From: an uncultured Paracoccaceae bacterium
GTDB taxonomy: Bacteria; Pseudomonadota; Alphaproteobacteria; Rhodobacterales; Rhodobacteraceae
Length of the DNA: 64,000 bases
Assembly: GCA_905182165.1 (NCBI GenBank)
Contig: CAJJAK010000006.1
Location: 199,409-263,408, forward strand
Reading direction: 5' to 3'
A program made the position numbers and the translations under genes. The notes below the pieces were generated by a model. That model ran no database searches, was not told the origin of the DNA, and saw nothing but the letters and a program-made list of their open reading frames with translations. Positions 31,838 to 42,199 of the stretch are shown in pieces (position 1 is the stretch's first letter; each line of letters begins with the position of its first letter).

Positions 31838-33713
31838 TTAAATAATTCTTCTTTTATTTTTGTGTTTTTTGTCAGGGCTTTTATTATCAAATAATTCTGC
31901 CAACTGTTCAGTCATGGCACCAGCTAATTGCTCAACATCAGTGATGGTTACTGCATGTTCATAATATCTTGTTACGTCATGACCAATTCCTATAGCAATT
32001 AATTCTATCATATTTTTATTCTGTATCATGTTAATCACATCACGTAGATGTTTTTCCAAATAACTTGCAGAATTAACAGATAAGGTACTATCGTCGACAG
32101 GGGCGCCATCCGAAATCACCATAAGTATTTTTCTTGCTTCTCCACGCGACATTATGCGTTTGGACGCCCATTCTAGCGCTTCGCCGTCTATATTCTCTTT
32201 TAACAGACCCTCTTTCATCATTAATCCAAGATTTGGCCTCGTTCGTCGCCATGGAGCATCTGCTCCCTTATAAATTATATGTCGTAAATCATTTAATCGG
32301 CCAGGTGTTTGTTCTCTACCATCGTGCAACCAAGCCTCGCGACTTTGCCCACCTTTCCATGCTTTTGTGGTAAAGCCTAATATTTCGACTTTAACTTGGC
32401 AACGCTCCAAGGTCCTAGCCAAAACATCTGCACAATATTGCAGCTATTGTAATAGGCCTCCCTCTCATTGATCCAGAATTGTCTAATAATAGAGTGACCA
32501 CAGTGTCACGAAATTCAATATCACTTTCGACTTTAAAGGATAGAGGTGTGGTAGGATTGGATATAACACGAGCAAGTCTACCACAATCTAATATGCCTTC
32601 TTCCATATCGAATAACCAACTTCTATTTTGCTGCGCCTGCAATCTTCTTTGTAATTTGTTTGCTAATCTACTTACTGCACCTTTTAATGGCTCTAACTGT
32701 TGATCTAGATAAGCTCTTAAGCGCTCTAACTCCGCTGGTTCAGCTAGTTCTTCTGCCAATATCTCTTCATCAAAGTTTGTATTATAAACTTTATAATTTG
32801 GGTCAGCATCTGAATAATGATTTTTAGGAGGTGGATCCATTGATTGATCACCGTCAGGCATTTCTGCATCTTCTGACATATCTGAATCATCAAGATCGTC
32901 TGCACTTATTTGCGCTTGTGAGGGGTCAGTGTCTTTGTCTCCACCATCTTCTGGGTCTTGTTCCCAGTCTTCTTGTTCTTCTTGACTTTCATTTCCATCA
33001 CTTTCTTGGTTTTCTTCTTGATCTTCCTGCTCAGCATCTTCTTGTTGGTCGTTGTCACTTTGATCTGGATCTTCTCCCAGTTGGTCGCCAAATCCTAGAT
33101 CTTCTATTACCTGTCTTGTTAATTTTGAAAACTCTATTTGATCGGTGAGGGTTTCTTTCAGATTGTCTAAAGTTTCTTTTGCGTCTGATCCAAATAGGTC
33201 TGAACGTAAGTTTACAATATCTTGAGCTACTTTTGGTAAAGATCGGTTTGTTGCGAGTTGTCTGAATAAGAAGCTAGCAGCTACACTGATCGGTACGTCA
33301 GCCGGTTCACTTACACTATCATACCCAAGCTTTACACATTCTGATTCAATTTTTGCATCTATATTACTTGCTGTCCCTGGCATTACTCGAGCCCCTAAGG
33401 CTTCTACTCGAACAGTTTCCATTGCCTCATAAAGGTCTTTAGCTACTTGTCCTTGTGGCATGTATTTATTGTGTGTTTTCGCATTATGAAATCGGATCTT
33501 TAATGCATAAGCATCAGCAGTTCCTCTGGCCAACATGACCTCTTCTTTTGTTAAGCTTCTGCTTATTTGGGGTAAGCGAATTGTTTCGTTTGAAACACCT
33601 GGCGGATCTATGGTAAAGGCCACATTTAATTCGGGTTCATTTGCTAAAGATTTAGTTGCTTCAGCTAATGCTTTCTTAAATGGGTCCGCTGGATTAACAT
33701 TTGATTTAGACAA
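31838..33713 (-). CDS. cobT: Aerobic cobaltochelatase subunit CobT (one frameshift)
   Basis: With CobN and CobS inserts cobalt into hydrogenobyrinic acid diamide in aerobic B12 synthesis. The N-terminal half ([20 protein letters not shown]) leads to a very acidic Asp/Glu/Gln stretch at about residues 210-300, typical of CobT. The VWA domain begins with the MIDAS motif [13 protein letters not shown]. The frame breaks near 32434 by what looks like one extra T; one base over it reads [21 protein letters not shown], then [19 protein letters not shown] and [14 protein letters not shown]. About 625 residues. cobS lies 35 bases upstream on the same strand. Confidence 0.94.
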
Positions 33714-33748
33714 ATTTTACTTCCTAAAGGTTATTTCTTTCGAAGTGT

Positions 33749-34734
33749 TTAACCAAGACTTACACTAGCAGCCGATTCTGGGAGTTCTTCGTCAAAACAT
33801 CGTTGATAAAATTCGGCAACTGTTTCACGTTCTAACTCATCACATTTATTTAAGAATGTAACGCGAAAAGCATAACCGACATCATCAAAAATACTAGCGT
33901 TTTGAGCCCAGGCAATAACTGTTCTAGGGCTCATTACTGTTGATAGGTCACCTTGCATAAATGCAGTTCTAGATAAATCTGCTACCGTTACCATTTGACT
34001 AACTATCTTTTTACCTTTTTCATTATCATAACTTGGGTTTTTGGATAAAACTATCCGTGATTCAGCTTCGTGAGAAAGATAATTCAGTGTTACTTACTAT
34101 TGACCATCGATCCATTTGGCCTTGATTGATTTGCTGAGTCCCATGATATAAGCCTGTGGTATCACCAAGTCCGACAGTGTTTGCTGTTGCAAAAATTCTA
34201 AATGATGGATGCGGTGAAATCACTTTATTTTGATCCAAAAGAGTGAGCTTTCCGTCAACCTCTAATACCCGTTGTATCACAAACATGACATCTGCTCTAC
34301 CGGCATCATATTCATCAAAAACAATTGCAACTGGTGCTTAAAGCCCAAGGTAAAATACCTTCTTGAAATTCAGTTATTTGCTTTCCATCTTTGAGTTTAA
34401 TAGCGTCTTTGCCAATTAGATCTATTCTACTTATGTGGCTATCTAGATTTACCCTAACTGTTGGCCAGTTTAATCTAGCAGCAACTTGTTCAATATGTGT
34501 AGATTTTCCAGTGCCGTGATAGCCTTGAATAATCAATCTACGATTGTATGCAAAACTTGCTAAAATAGCTAATGTTGTATCATGATCAAATTGATAGTTT
34601 TTGTCAATTTCAGGAACTCGATCTGATTTATTTGCAAAACCTTTTACTTTTATTTTGCTCTCGATTCCAAATACTTTGGATATTGAAATATCTTCTGTTG
34701 GAAGAACGTTCAAACCTGTATCACCATCTGCCAT
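33749..34734 (-). CDS. cobS: Aerobic cobaltochelatase subunit CobS (two frameshifts)
   Basis: AAA+ ATPase partner of CobT. ATG 34734 is chosen because AAAGGA sits six bases upstream. Walker A is [21 protein letters not shown]. Near 34330 the frame breaks and Walker [20 protein letters not shown], is in the next frame, followed by [19 protein letters not shown] and [14 protein letters not shown] second break near 34090 leads to [40 protein letters not shown] and the end. Total about 329 residues. No cobN or cobalamin riboswitch was seen nearby. Confidence 0.93.
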
Positions 34735-35050
34735 TTTCAATCCTTTAAAACATTGGGAGTTTTTAAATCATATATTTTAACCATAGGTTATTGACGCAAA
34801 AATTAACGGCATGCAAGAGAAAGGATTAATAAAATTAACCGAAATTATCAAAATATGTAATATTGTTGAGTTTTCTTGTAGCCTAGGTGAATGTGAAAGA
34901 GTTTGAAACCTTCTAATCATTAAGAAATTGTTTGTTAGTTTTTGGAGTTGATTATAGTAAATGTTAATAATGTTATAGAATTATTACTTTGAACATCAAT
35001 AATTTATAGACTAACTATCAATCAAATTTTAATTAATCAACTTAGATGAG
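34735..35050. other. Divergent intergenic region, cobS and C26 hydrolase
   Basis: About 316 AT-rich bases between divergent genes, expected to hold promoters for both. TTGACG near 34792 on the plus strand has no convincing -10 partner. No B12 riboswitch core, tRNA or coding frame could be recognised. Confidence 0.3.
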
Positions 35051-35062
35051 ATGAGATGGCTT

Positions 35063-35809
35063 ATGCGCAGACCAGTCATAGGGATAGTTGGTAACAACTA
35101 TATGGTAAACGACGAGTACCCAGTTCATGCTTCTGGGCAAATGAATTGTGCTGTGGTTTCAGAAGTTATGAACTGTATACCCATAATAGTCCCTACCAAT
35201 CCAAAATATTCATCTTTAACTGAGTTGATGGCTATTTGTGATGGGTTTTTGTTCACTGGTGCTCAACCAAATGTCCATCCAGAAGAATATGGACATGAAC
35301 CAACTGAGGCACATGGTAAGTTTGACCGAGATCGAGATCAGGTGGCCTTGCCTTTAATTCGAAACTGTGTTGATCGAGGCCAACCCATCTTTGGAGTTTG
35401 TCGGGGTTTTCAAGAGTTTAATGTTGCAATGGGTGGTACTCTTCATCCAGAAATTCGAGAGATCTCTGGACGTGAAAATCACAGGATGCCTCCAGATGGA
35501 ACAATTGAAGAAAAGTTTGCAATGCGTCATGAAGTGAATTTATTGGAGGGTGGACATTTTGAAAAAATCTTTGGTGCAAGAAAAATTGTAACAAATTCTC
35601 TACACGGCCAAGGCATAAAAATAGCTGGAGAAAGAGTAATTATTGAAGGTCATGCTACAGATGGAACTCCCGAAGCAATTAGGATAAAAAATGCAATAAA
35701 CTTTGCTTATGCTGTTCAATGGCATCCTGAATGGAATGCTTTAAAAGATTCCGTATCTAAGCCTCTTTTTGAAGCATTTGGGCAGGCAATTCATAAAACA
35801 AAGTTATAA
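35063..35809 (+). CDS. Peptidase C26 / gamma-glutamyl-gamma-aminobutyrate hydrolase family protein
   Basis: Class I glutamine-amidotransferase-like hydrolase related to PuuD. MRRPVIGIVGN at ATG 35063 is the natural start; ATG 35051 would add four residues. The catalytic Cys is in FGVCRGFQEFNVAMGG (about Cys118) and the His in VQWHPEWN (about His223), with the partner Glu two residues later. LPGG-type oxyanion region reads LFTGAQPNVHPEEYG. The family cleaves gamma-glutamyl amides, for example in putrescine breakdown, but no other put/puu gene is here, so the substrate is open. It is a single-gene unit between divergent cobS and convergent prfC. Confidence 0.88.
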   Translation: MRRPVIGIVGNNYMVNDEYPVHASGQMNCAVVSEVMNCIPIIVPTNPKYSSLTELMAICDGFLFTGAQPNVHPEEYGHEPTEAHGKFDRDRDQVALPLIRNCVDRGQPIFGVCRGFQEFNVAMGGTLHPEIREISGRENHRMPPDGTIEEKFAMRHEVNLLEGGHFEKIFGARKIVTNSLHGQGIKIAGERVIIEGHATDGTPEAIRIKNAINFAYAVQWHPEWNALKDSVSKPLFEAFGQAIHKTKL

Positions 35810-35911
35810 TTTTAAAAAATGACACAGTATTATTCCATCTTTAGTGCAAATTAGATATAAATGAACCTTTGAATATCGAAACTCTTCTCAAATATAAGTT
35901 TTTTTTGTAAA

Positions 35912-37520
35912 CTATATCATCATCTGTTTTATGGAATTCAAAGTTAATTCTGGGTAGTCTCGTTCTACTCTGTCGATATCCCATTGAAGCCTTGTCATGA
36001 AAACTGGATCTCCATCGTTATCTTCGGCCATATGTCCTTTATTTGAATTTGAAAACTCTTCTATTTCATTCCTTGAGCCAGTTAGCCAACGAGCGGATGT
36101 GAATTGCGTAGTATCAAAATGGACTGGGATTCCATACTCAATTTCAATTCTGCTCGCTAAAACTTCAAATTGTAAAGCGCCAACCACTCCCACGATAAAA
36201 CCTGATCCGATCATTGGTTTGAATAACTTTGCTGCGCCCTCTTCAGCAAATTGTATTAATGCTTTTTCTAAATTTTTACCCTTCATTGGATCTGTTGATC
36301 TGACAGACTTTAATAATTCGGGTGCAAATGATGGTATGCCAATAAATCTTATTTTTTCTCCTTCGGTTAAGGCGTCTCCAATTCTCAATTGTCCATGATT
36401 TGGAATTCCAATTATATCACCGGCCCAAGCTTCTTCAGCTAACTCCCGGTCTGCAGCTAAAAATAAAACTGGGTTCGAAATAGCCATTACCTTTTTGGAT
36501 CTAACATGCGTTAACTTCATTCCACGTTTAAAATGCCCTGAGCATATTCTTACAAAAGCAACTCTATCGCGATGTTTGGGATCCATATTGGCTTGTACTT
36601 TAAATACGAAACCTGACACAGATTCTTCAAAAGCATTAATTGATCGAGGTTCGGCCTCCCTCATCAATGGTTCGGGTCCAAAATTTCCTAAACCGTCCAT
36701 TAATTCTTGCACTCCGAAAGAATTGATTGCAGATCCAAACCATATTGGAGATAATGTTCCTTCTAAAAATGCTTTCTGATCAAAAGGAGGCAACAACTCC
36801 CGAGCCATTTCAACCTCTTCTCTTAGTTGGGCCAACAATTGTTCTGGTACATATGTCTCTATTTTTGGATCATCTAAACCCTCAATCTGCACGCTCTCTG
36901 ATACAATATTTCTTTCACTTCTATCCATGATTTCCAGGCGATCATTTAAAAGATCATAGCATCCTAGAAACTCCTTCCCAACACCGATAGGCCAGCTTGC
37001 TGGTGTAACATCTATTGCTAAATTAGATTGAATTTCATCAATTATTTCTAGTATATCTCTACTTTCTTGATCCATTTTATTGCAAAAAGTAAAAACTGGC
37101 ATATCTCTTAAGCGACAAACCTCAAATAATTTTTTTGTTTGACTTTCCACACCTTTAGCTCCGTCAATAACCATTATTGCTGAATCTACGGCTGTAAGTG
37201 TTCGATAGGTATCTTCAGAAAAATCGGAATGACCTGGAGTATCTACTAAATTGAATCGATAATTTTTATACTCAAAGGACATTGCTGAGGCGGAAACTGA
37301 TATTCCGCGATCCTGTTCCATTTTCATGAAGTCAGAACGGGTTCGACGGGACTCGCCTTTAGCTCGCACTTGTCCAGCTAATCTGGATCGCGCCGCCATA
37401 AAGTAGAAATTTTTCTGTTAAAGTTGTTTTACCAGCATCTGGATGAGAAATTATCCCAAAAGTTCTGCGCCTATTTATTTCTATTTCTTTTTTAGCTGAT
37501 TTACTTTTATATTCTGACAT
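35912..37520 (-). CDS. prfC: Peptide chain release factor 3 (one frameshift)
   Basis: GTPase that recycles RF1/RF2 from the ribosome. The N-terminal segment, read from ATG 37520, contains [21 protein letters not shown] with the G1 loop. Near 37386 one extra A breaks the frame in [14 protein letters not shown]. The main segment has [36 protein letters not shown] (G3), [11 protein letters not shown] (G4), then beta-barrel domain II and the C-terminal domain ([19 protein letters not shown]). Full length about 536 residues. It is monocistronic, divergent from the SDR gene. Confidence 0.95.
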
Positions 37521-37695
37521 GCGGCGTGGTATAGAGCGAGAATTTCAGTGATGCAATGTCGGTTTATGATTAACTGTTATATACTATTACTAATTATTAC
37601 ACATCTTTGATATTCTGATTGCATCTTATAATAAGAAAACTTTAAACTGATACTAACACTGAATAATTTTTATGAAATGTAATGAGGACAAAAAT

Positions 37696-38475
37696 ATGGA
37701 TCTTGGAATAAATGGAAAATGGGCTATTGTCTGTGCTTCTTCAAAGGGTTTAGGATTTGGCTGTGCTAAAGCACTGGCAATGGAAGGCGTAAACGTAGTA
37801 ATAAATTCCAGATCTGAAGAGGCTCTAGAAAACGCAGGTAATGCTATTAGAGAACTTTCTTCATCAAAAGTAATTTGTGTGCCTGGTGATGTTACCACTA
37901 CAGAGGGTCGTACCAAAATATTAAACGCGTGTGAGGCTCCAGATATTTTAGTAACCAATGCTGGAGGTCCTCCTCCTGGCTTATGGTCAGATTGGGATCG
38001 TGAGGACTTTATCAAGGCTATTGATGCAAATATGTTAACTCCTATTTCACTGATACAGTCTGTACTTCCTAATATGATATCATCTGGCTGGGGGAGAATA
38101 GTAAATATAACATCACAATCAGTTAAAGCCCCAATTGCGGTACTGGGACTATCTAATTCTGCCCGAGCAGGTTTAACTGGATTTGTTGCAGGGACCGCGA
38201 GACAAGTTGCAGGTTCTGGTGTCACAATAAATAATTTGTTACCAGGAATTCATGCAACTGACAGGGCAATTTCACTCGACACAGGCGTTTCAAAAGCACA
38301 AAGCATTTCTATTGCTGAGGCTAAAGTTCAGCGTTGTAAAGATATTCCTGCAGGCAGGTATGGCACCTCAGATGAGTTTGGCGCAGCATGTGCTTTTTTA
38401 TGTTCAAAGCATTCAGGTTTTATAATTGGTCAAAATATTTTATTGGATGGTGGTGGAGTAAATGCGACTCTCTAA
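37696..38475 (+). CDS. SDR family oxidoreductase with altered active site
   Basis: Short-chain dehydrogenase/reductase-fold protein, 259 residues. ATG 37696 has GAGGA about 9 bases upstream, deciding against the longer frame at 37672. The Rossmann nucleotide loop is CASSKGLGFGCAKAL and the NAG motif appears as VTNAGGPPPG. At the active site ITSQSVKAPIAVLGLSNSARAG, the usual YxxxK is replaced: Ser and Arg stand where Tyr and Lys are expected. The C-terminal GRYGTSDEFGAACAFLCS and LLDGGG are normal. It may be a FabG-like protein with a changed reaction or a non-catalytic member; the substrate cannot be told. Confidence 0.88.
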   Translation: MDLGINGKWAIVCASSKGLGFGCAKALAMEGVNVVINSRSEEALENAGNAIRELSSSKVICVPGDVTTTEGRTKILNACEAPDILVTNAGGPPPGLWSDWDREDFIKAIDANMLTPISLIQSVLPNMISSGWGRIVNITSQSVKAPIAVLGLSNSARAGLTGFVAGTARQVAGSGVTINNLLPGIHATDRAISLDTGVSKAQSISIAEAKVQRCKDIPAGRYGTSDEFGAACAFLCSKHSGFIIGQNILLDGGGVNATL

Positions 38476-38525
38476 TGCGATCTTAATCAAATTAAACTAT
38501 ATAAACTCCATAAGATAATTTTTCA

Positions 38526-39603
38526 ATGGAAACCATGGTAGATAAAAATAATTCAGAGGCATTGAGATTAGAAGTTAACAATCTATACCATCAGTTTGAT
38601 GGCTCTAACGTTGTTGAAAATGTTTCTTTATCAGTTCGACCAGGGCAAGTTACTTGTTTACTTGGACCTTCAGGGTGTGGAAAATCAACTACTTTACGTA
38701 TAATTGCTGGTGTGGAGAGGCAACAAAAGGGTTCGATTCTTTTGGATGGCAAGGTGGTTTCGGATTCTAAAATACACGTCCAACCAGATCAAAGAAGAGT
38801 TGGCCTGATGTTTCAAGATTTTGCACTTTTCCCTCACTTGATATTAACAGTAATGTTGGGTTTGGTCTGGATAGACGAGACAAAAGTAATCAAGAAAGAA
38901 TAAACGTTTTATTGGCTCGAGTTGGATTAGATGGGTTTCAAAAAAAATATCCTCATCAGCTTTCAGGTGGAGAGCAGCAAAGGGTAGCGCTTGTGAGAGC
39001 ATTAGCTCCAAGACCAAGGTTGATGTTGATGGATGAGCCATTTTCTGGTTTAGATTTGCGTTTGCGCGATGAAATACGCGATATGACACTTGATCTATTG
39101 AGAGAGGAAGGGACAGCTGTATTACTTGTTACCCATGATCCAGATGAGGCCATGCGAATGGCTGATGAAATAGCTTTAATGCGAAAAGGCGCAATAATTC
39201 AAAAAGGAGCACCTTACAATATTTATAATGCTCCAATTGATAAGGCAGCAGCAGCCTTTTTCTCGGATATAAATGTGATCAAAGGATTATCAAATAAGAG
39301 CTCTATCAATGCCAACCAAATTTGCAATTTTTGGCTCCTGGGCTTAAAAATGGACAGGCTGTTGAAATTGTTATCCGTCCCCAACATCTAAAAATGGATT
39401 TTGACAGGAATGGCAGGGGGCCAAACGCGACAGTTCAAGATGGTGTCCCTGCTAAGGCTGTTGTTTCAAACTCGAGGTTTATGGGTGGACAAAGTTTAGT
39501 TGAGTTTAAAATGGAGTCGGACTCATCTTATCTTAAGGCTACAGTTCCTGCAGGTATTTTTGCCAAAAAAAGGTACAGTATTATGGTTATCAATGCGTCG
39601 TGA
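38526..39603 (+). CDS. ABC transporter ATP-binding protein, FbpC/PotA-like (two frameshifts)
   Basis: ATPase subunit of an importer. Walker A LLGPSGCGKSTTLRIIAGVE, Q loop LMFQDFALFPHL; then a break near 38840, after which DINSNVGFGLDRRDKSN is readable. The second segment has the signature LSGGEQQRVALVRAL, Walker B LMLMDEPFSGLD and LVTHDPDEAMRMADE. A further break near 39320 precedes a C-terminal TOBE-like domain (VEIVIRPQHLKMDF, RFMGGQSLVEFKM). Length about 359 residues, as in Fe(III) or polyamine importers. No permease or binding protein gene is adjacent, so the substrate is unknown. Confidence 0.88.
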
Positions 39604-39740
39604 TCGTTGTTTTGTGTTTCCAATAAGGTAAAAGATGTATAATTATTTTATATTTAGGGCTTTTAGCTTTTGGTTTTTGTTCTTAAATATAGATAGTTAC
39701 TGAATTTTTTGGGCATATTGTGCCTTTGAGGGAGATTATA

Positions 39741-39956
39741 ATGCTTAATAATATAGGTATACCAGGGATTTTACTTATAGCTGTGGTTGTTTTGGTTTTA
39801 TTTGGACGCGGCAAGGTATCGTCTTTGATGGGCGAGGTTGGCAAAGGGATTACGGCTTTTAAGAAAGGCGTAACTGATGGAAAGCAAGAAATTGAGACAG
39901 AAAATGCAGAAGAGGCAAAAGACGTGACGCCTGAAGCTGAAAAAGATAATACTTAA
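39741..39956 (+). CDS. tatA: Sec-independent translocase protein TatA
   Basis: Pore-forming subunit of the twin-arginine export system. 71 residues: one membrane span ([16 protein letters not shown]), the FGRGK hinge, an amphipathic helix ([17 protein letters not shown]) and an acidic tail. ATG 39741 lies 7 bases behind GAGGGAG; the longer frame at 39720 includes the ribosome site and is rejected. The gene is separated from tatB by 45 bases that hold a small hairpin. Confidence 0.95.
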   Translation: MLNNIGIPGILLIAVVVLVLFGRGKVSSLMGEVGKGITAFKKGVTDGKQEIETENAEEAKDVTPEAEKDNT

Positions 39957-39965
39957 GTAAGTATT
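39948..39965 (+). promoter_or_regulatory. Small hairpin at the tatA stop
   Basis: AATACTTA at 39948-39955 is repeated inverted as TAAGTATT at 39958-39965; a realistic fold has a 6-bp stem with a 6-base loop and is followed by TTATTT. It overlaps the tatA stop codon. It could reduce read-through into tatBC and so favour the excess of TatA over TatB and TatC that the system needs. This is inference from position only. Confidence 0.35.
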
Positions 39966-40001
39966 TATTTGACTGTTTAATTTTTTCTGGAGAATTTATT
40001 G

Positions 40002-40521
40002 ATGTTTGATCTTGGTTGGACTGAACTTTTGTTGATAGGTATAGTTGCCTTGATTGTGGTTGGACCTAAAGATTTGCCTGGAATGTTTCGTAATCTTGGC
40101 AAGATGATGGCTCGAGTACTCTCTTGTAAAACTCAATATTCTGCAACGGAATTGGACAACAATTTTACGCCTGAACAAAAAGCTGATTTAAAAAAAATAA
40201 CTGACTTTTTTAAAAATCAAATGTGCCTTAATACGGATTCTGATTTTAAAACTTGTTATGAGCAAATTCCTAGCAGGCATCATAAAAAGACGGATTTAGG
40301 AGGGCACTGTGGATTGTTAAACGAACCTTTGCATGCCGGGGAAGAGCTTCAGATATGTCAAGAATTTACTGAAAAAGCCCCTGGCATGGATACAGAAGAC
40401 TAACACCAAAGACAAAATCAACACCAAAGACAAAATCAACACCAGACCACCAACACTAAAGACAAAGACAGTAACAGAAAAAAAATCTTCAATAAAAACT
40501 GTTAAGAAGAATAAAAAATGA
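40002..40521 (+). CDS. tatB: Sec-independent translocase protein TatB (frameshifted)
   Basis: Substrate-receptor subunit with TatC. The N terminus MFDLGWTELLLIGIVALIVV and GPKDLPGMFRNLGKMMARV is classic TatB. The middle (from about residue 38) diverges: it keeps ADLKKITD but contains several Cys residues not expected in TatB, and the frame ends at 40403. The Lys/Thr-rich tail (KTKTVTEKKSSIKTVKKNKK) is in another frame up to 40521, so at least one shift lies between about 40300 and 40400. The tail DNA has an 18-bp direct repeat (about 40403-40440) coding for NTKDKI twice. ATG 40002 follows CTGGAGA. Confidence 0.88.
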
Positions 40522-41351
40522 GCGATGAAAGCGATGAAGTAGAATCCAATGCTTCGCCTCTAATCGAGCATTTAACCGAGTTGCGGACTCGATTGATGAA
40601 ATCTGTGGCAGCATTTTTGGTAGGCATGATTATTTGTTTTACTGTATGGAATTCTATATTTAATTTTTTAACTTATCCACTTTGCTCAGCTATGATGGAA
40701 AGAGGCCAAGAAGATTGTGGTTTGATTTTGATTAAGCTTCAAGAAGGTTTTTTTGTTGCTATTTCGATTTCATTTTTGGGAGGGTTTATTTTAGCTTTCC
40801 CGTACATTGCATTTCAACTTTGGAGATTTGTTGCTCCGGGACTTTATAAAACTGAAAAAGGTGCTTTTTTATATGTGTTAGCTTCTCCTTTTATGTTTTT
40901 TTTAGGTGCTTCATTTGCTTTTTGGGTTGTGACACCTTTAGCCTTTGATTTCTTTTTGGGGTTCCAGCAACCGGGTTCCTTAGGAGAGATCCAAGATGGT
41001 GAAAGTGGCATTGCAGCTGTTGCTTTCCAGGGTTCAGCACAGGAATACTTATCCTTAACTATTAAATTTATTGTGTCATTTGGGTTATGCTTTCAATTGC
41101 CAGTATTGTTAACACTTATGGGTAAGGTGGGATTGGTAAGTTCTGATGGCCTAAAAACTGTGAGAAAGTACGCTGTCATTGGTATATTGGTCATGGCAGC
41201 CATTGTCACACCTCCTGATATAATCACTCAAGTTATTTTGTTTGTTGTTGTCTATATGCTTTATGAATTATCTATCTTTCTGGTGAGAAGAGTTGAAAAG
41301 AAACGTGACCAAGATTCTGATTTGGACGATGCTGATGAAACAGATGAGTAA
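40518..41351 (+). CDS. tatC: Sec-independent translocase protein TatC
   Basis: Six-span membrane protein that recognises the twin-arginine signal. 277 residues. The cytosolic N terminus has PLIEHLTELRTRLMKS with the signal-binding Glu residues; FPYIAFQLWRFVAPGLYKTEK is the family signature. A periplasmic loop carries an insertion rich in Gly/Gln (QPGSLGEIQDGESG), and the C-terminal tail is highly charged (VEKKRDQDSDLDDADETDE). Complete; its ATG overlaps the tatB stop. Confidence 0.97.
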   Translation: MSDESDEVESNASPLIEHLTELRTRLMKSVAAFLVGMIICFTVWNSIFNFLTYPLCSAMMERGQEDCGLILIKLQEGFFVAISISFLGGFILAFPYIAFQLWRFVAPGLYKTEKGAFLYVLASPFMFFLGASFAFWVVTPLAFDFFLGFQQPGSLGEIQDGESGIAAVAFQGSAQEYLSLTIKFIVSFGLCFQLPVLLTLMGKVGLVSSDGLKTVRKYAVIGILVMAAIVTPPDIITQVILFVVVYMLYELSIFLVRRVEKKRDQDSDLDDADETDE

Positions 41352-41362
41352 GATTGCAATTC

Positions 41363-42199
41363 ATGAGTGATGAATTAAATCGAATTGCAGATGCCATGGA
41401 GAGGTTGGCCCCTATCTCTAGTGAAGACCCAAACTTCTCTGAAAATGATGTTTATTTGTGGCATGCAAATCCTGATCACCTTGAACCAATAACTAATGTA
41501 GCAAGCGTCGACATGAGGTTATTAGTTGGAATTGATAGTGCAAAGGCTAGCTTGCTGAAAAACACTATTCAATTTGCGGAAGGAATGTCCGCGAATAACG
41601 CTTTGTTATGGGGGTCCCGTGGTATGGGGAAATCTTCCTTAGTTAAGGCTGTGCACACTAAAGTGGTTCAGACGGGCTTGCCATTAAAGATAGTTGAGTT
41701 GCAGCGTGATGATTTATCAACAGTTACGCGCCTATTAGCCTTGTTGCGAAACTCCCGGCATCGTTTCATCCTTTTCTGTGATGATCTATCGTTTTCCTAC
41801 GATGATCAAAATTACAAGTCACTCAAAGCAGTTTTGGATGGTGGAGTTGCAGGGCGACCTAGAAATGTAATTTTTTATGCCACTTCTAATCGAAGACATT
41901 TGATGCCACGTGATATGATTGAGAATGAGCGTTCAAGTGGTATAAATCCCAGTGAAGCGATTGAAGAGAAGGTTTCTTTGTCAGATAGGTTTGGCTTATG
42001 GCTTGGATTCCACTCCTGCGATCAAGAAACCTACTTAGATATTGTGACCGGTTACTGTAACGCCTATGCCCTTAATATGGACATTGGCGAGTTGCATTCA
42101 GAAGCTATAAAATGGCAAGCAACACGAGGTTCACGATCTGGAAGGGTTGCATGGCAATACTTCTTGGATCTTGCAGGCCGTAAAGGGATAAAGATTTGA
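41363..42199 (+). CDS. DUF815 family P-loop ATPase
   Basis: An AAA+-like ATPase of the DUF815 family, 278 residues, function unknown. Walker A is LLWGSRGMGKSSLVKAV (about residues 78-94) and Walker B is ILFCDDLSFSYDD; the next blocks, LKAVLDGGVAGRPRNVIFYAT and SNRRHLMPRDMIENE, are the family signature. ATG 41363 (MSDELNRIADAM) is chosen; TTG 41354 would add three residues. Directly follows tatC by 11 bases and meets the convergent nlpD-like gene with no gap. Confidence 0.9.
   Translation: MSDELNRIADAMERLAPISSEDPNFSENDVYLWHANPDHLEPITNVASVDMRLLVGIDSAKASLLKNTIQFAEGMSANNALLWGSRGMGKSSLVKAVHTKVVQTGLPLKIVELQRDDLSTVTRLLALLRNSRHRFILFCDDLSFSYDDQNYKSLKAVLDGGVAGRPRNVIFYATSNRRHLMPRDMIENERSSGINPSEAIEEKVSLSDRFGLWLGFHSCDQETYLDIVTGYCNAYALNMDIGELHSEAIKWQATRGSRSGRVAWQYFLDLAGRKGIKI

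Noticed and set aside
32831..33148. Plus-strand frame rich in Leu/His opposite cobT
   Set aside because: It is the complement of the acidic repeat-like cobT linker, a typical shadow frame.
34735..35050. Cobalamin riboswitch upstream of cobS
   Set aside because: No B12-box-like core was visible on either strand, and cobS starts close to a plain leader.
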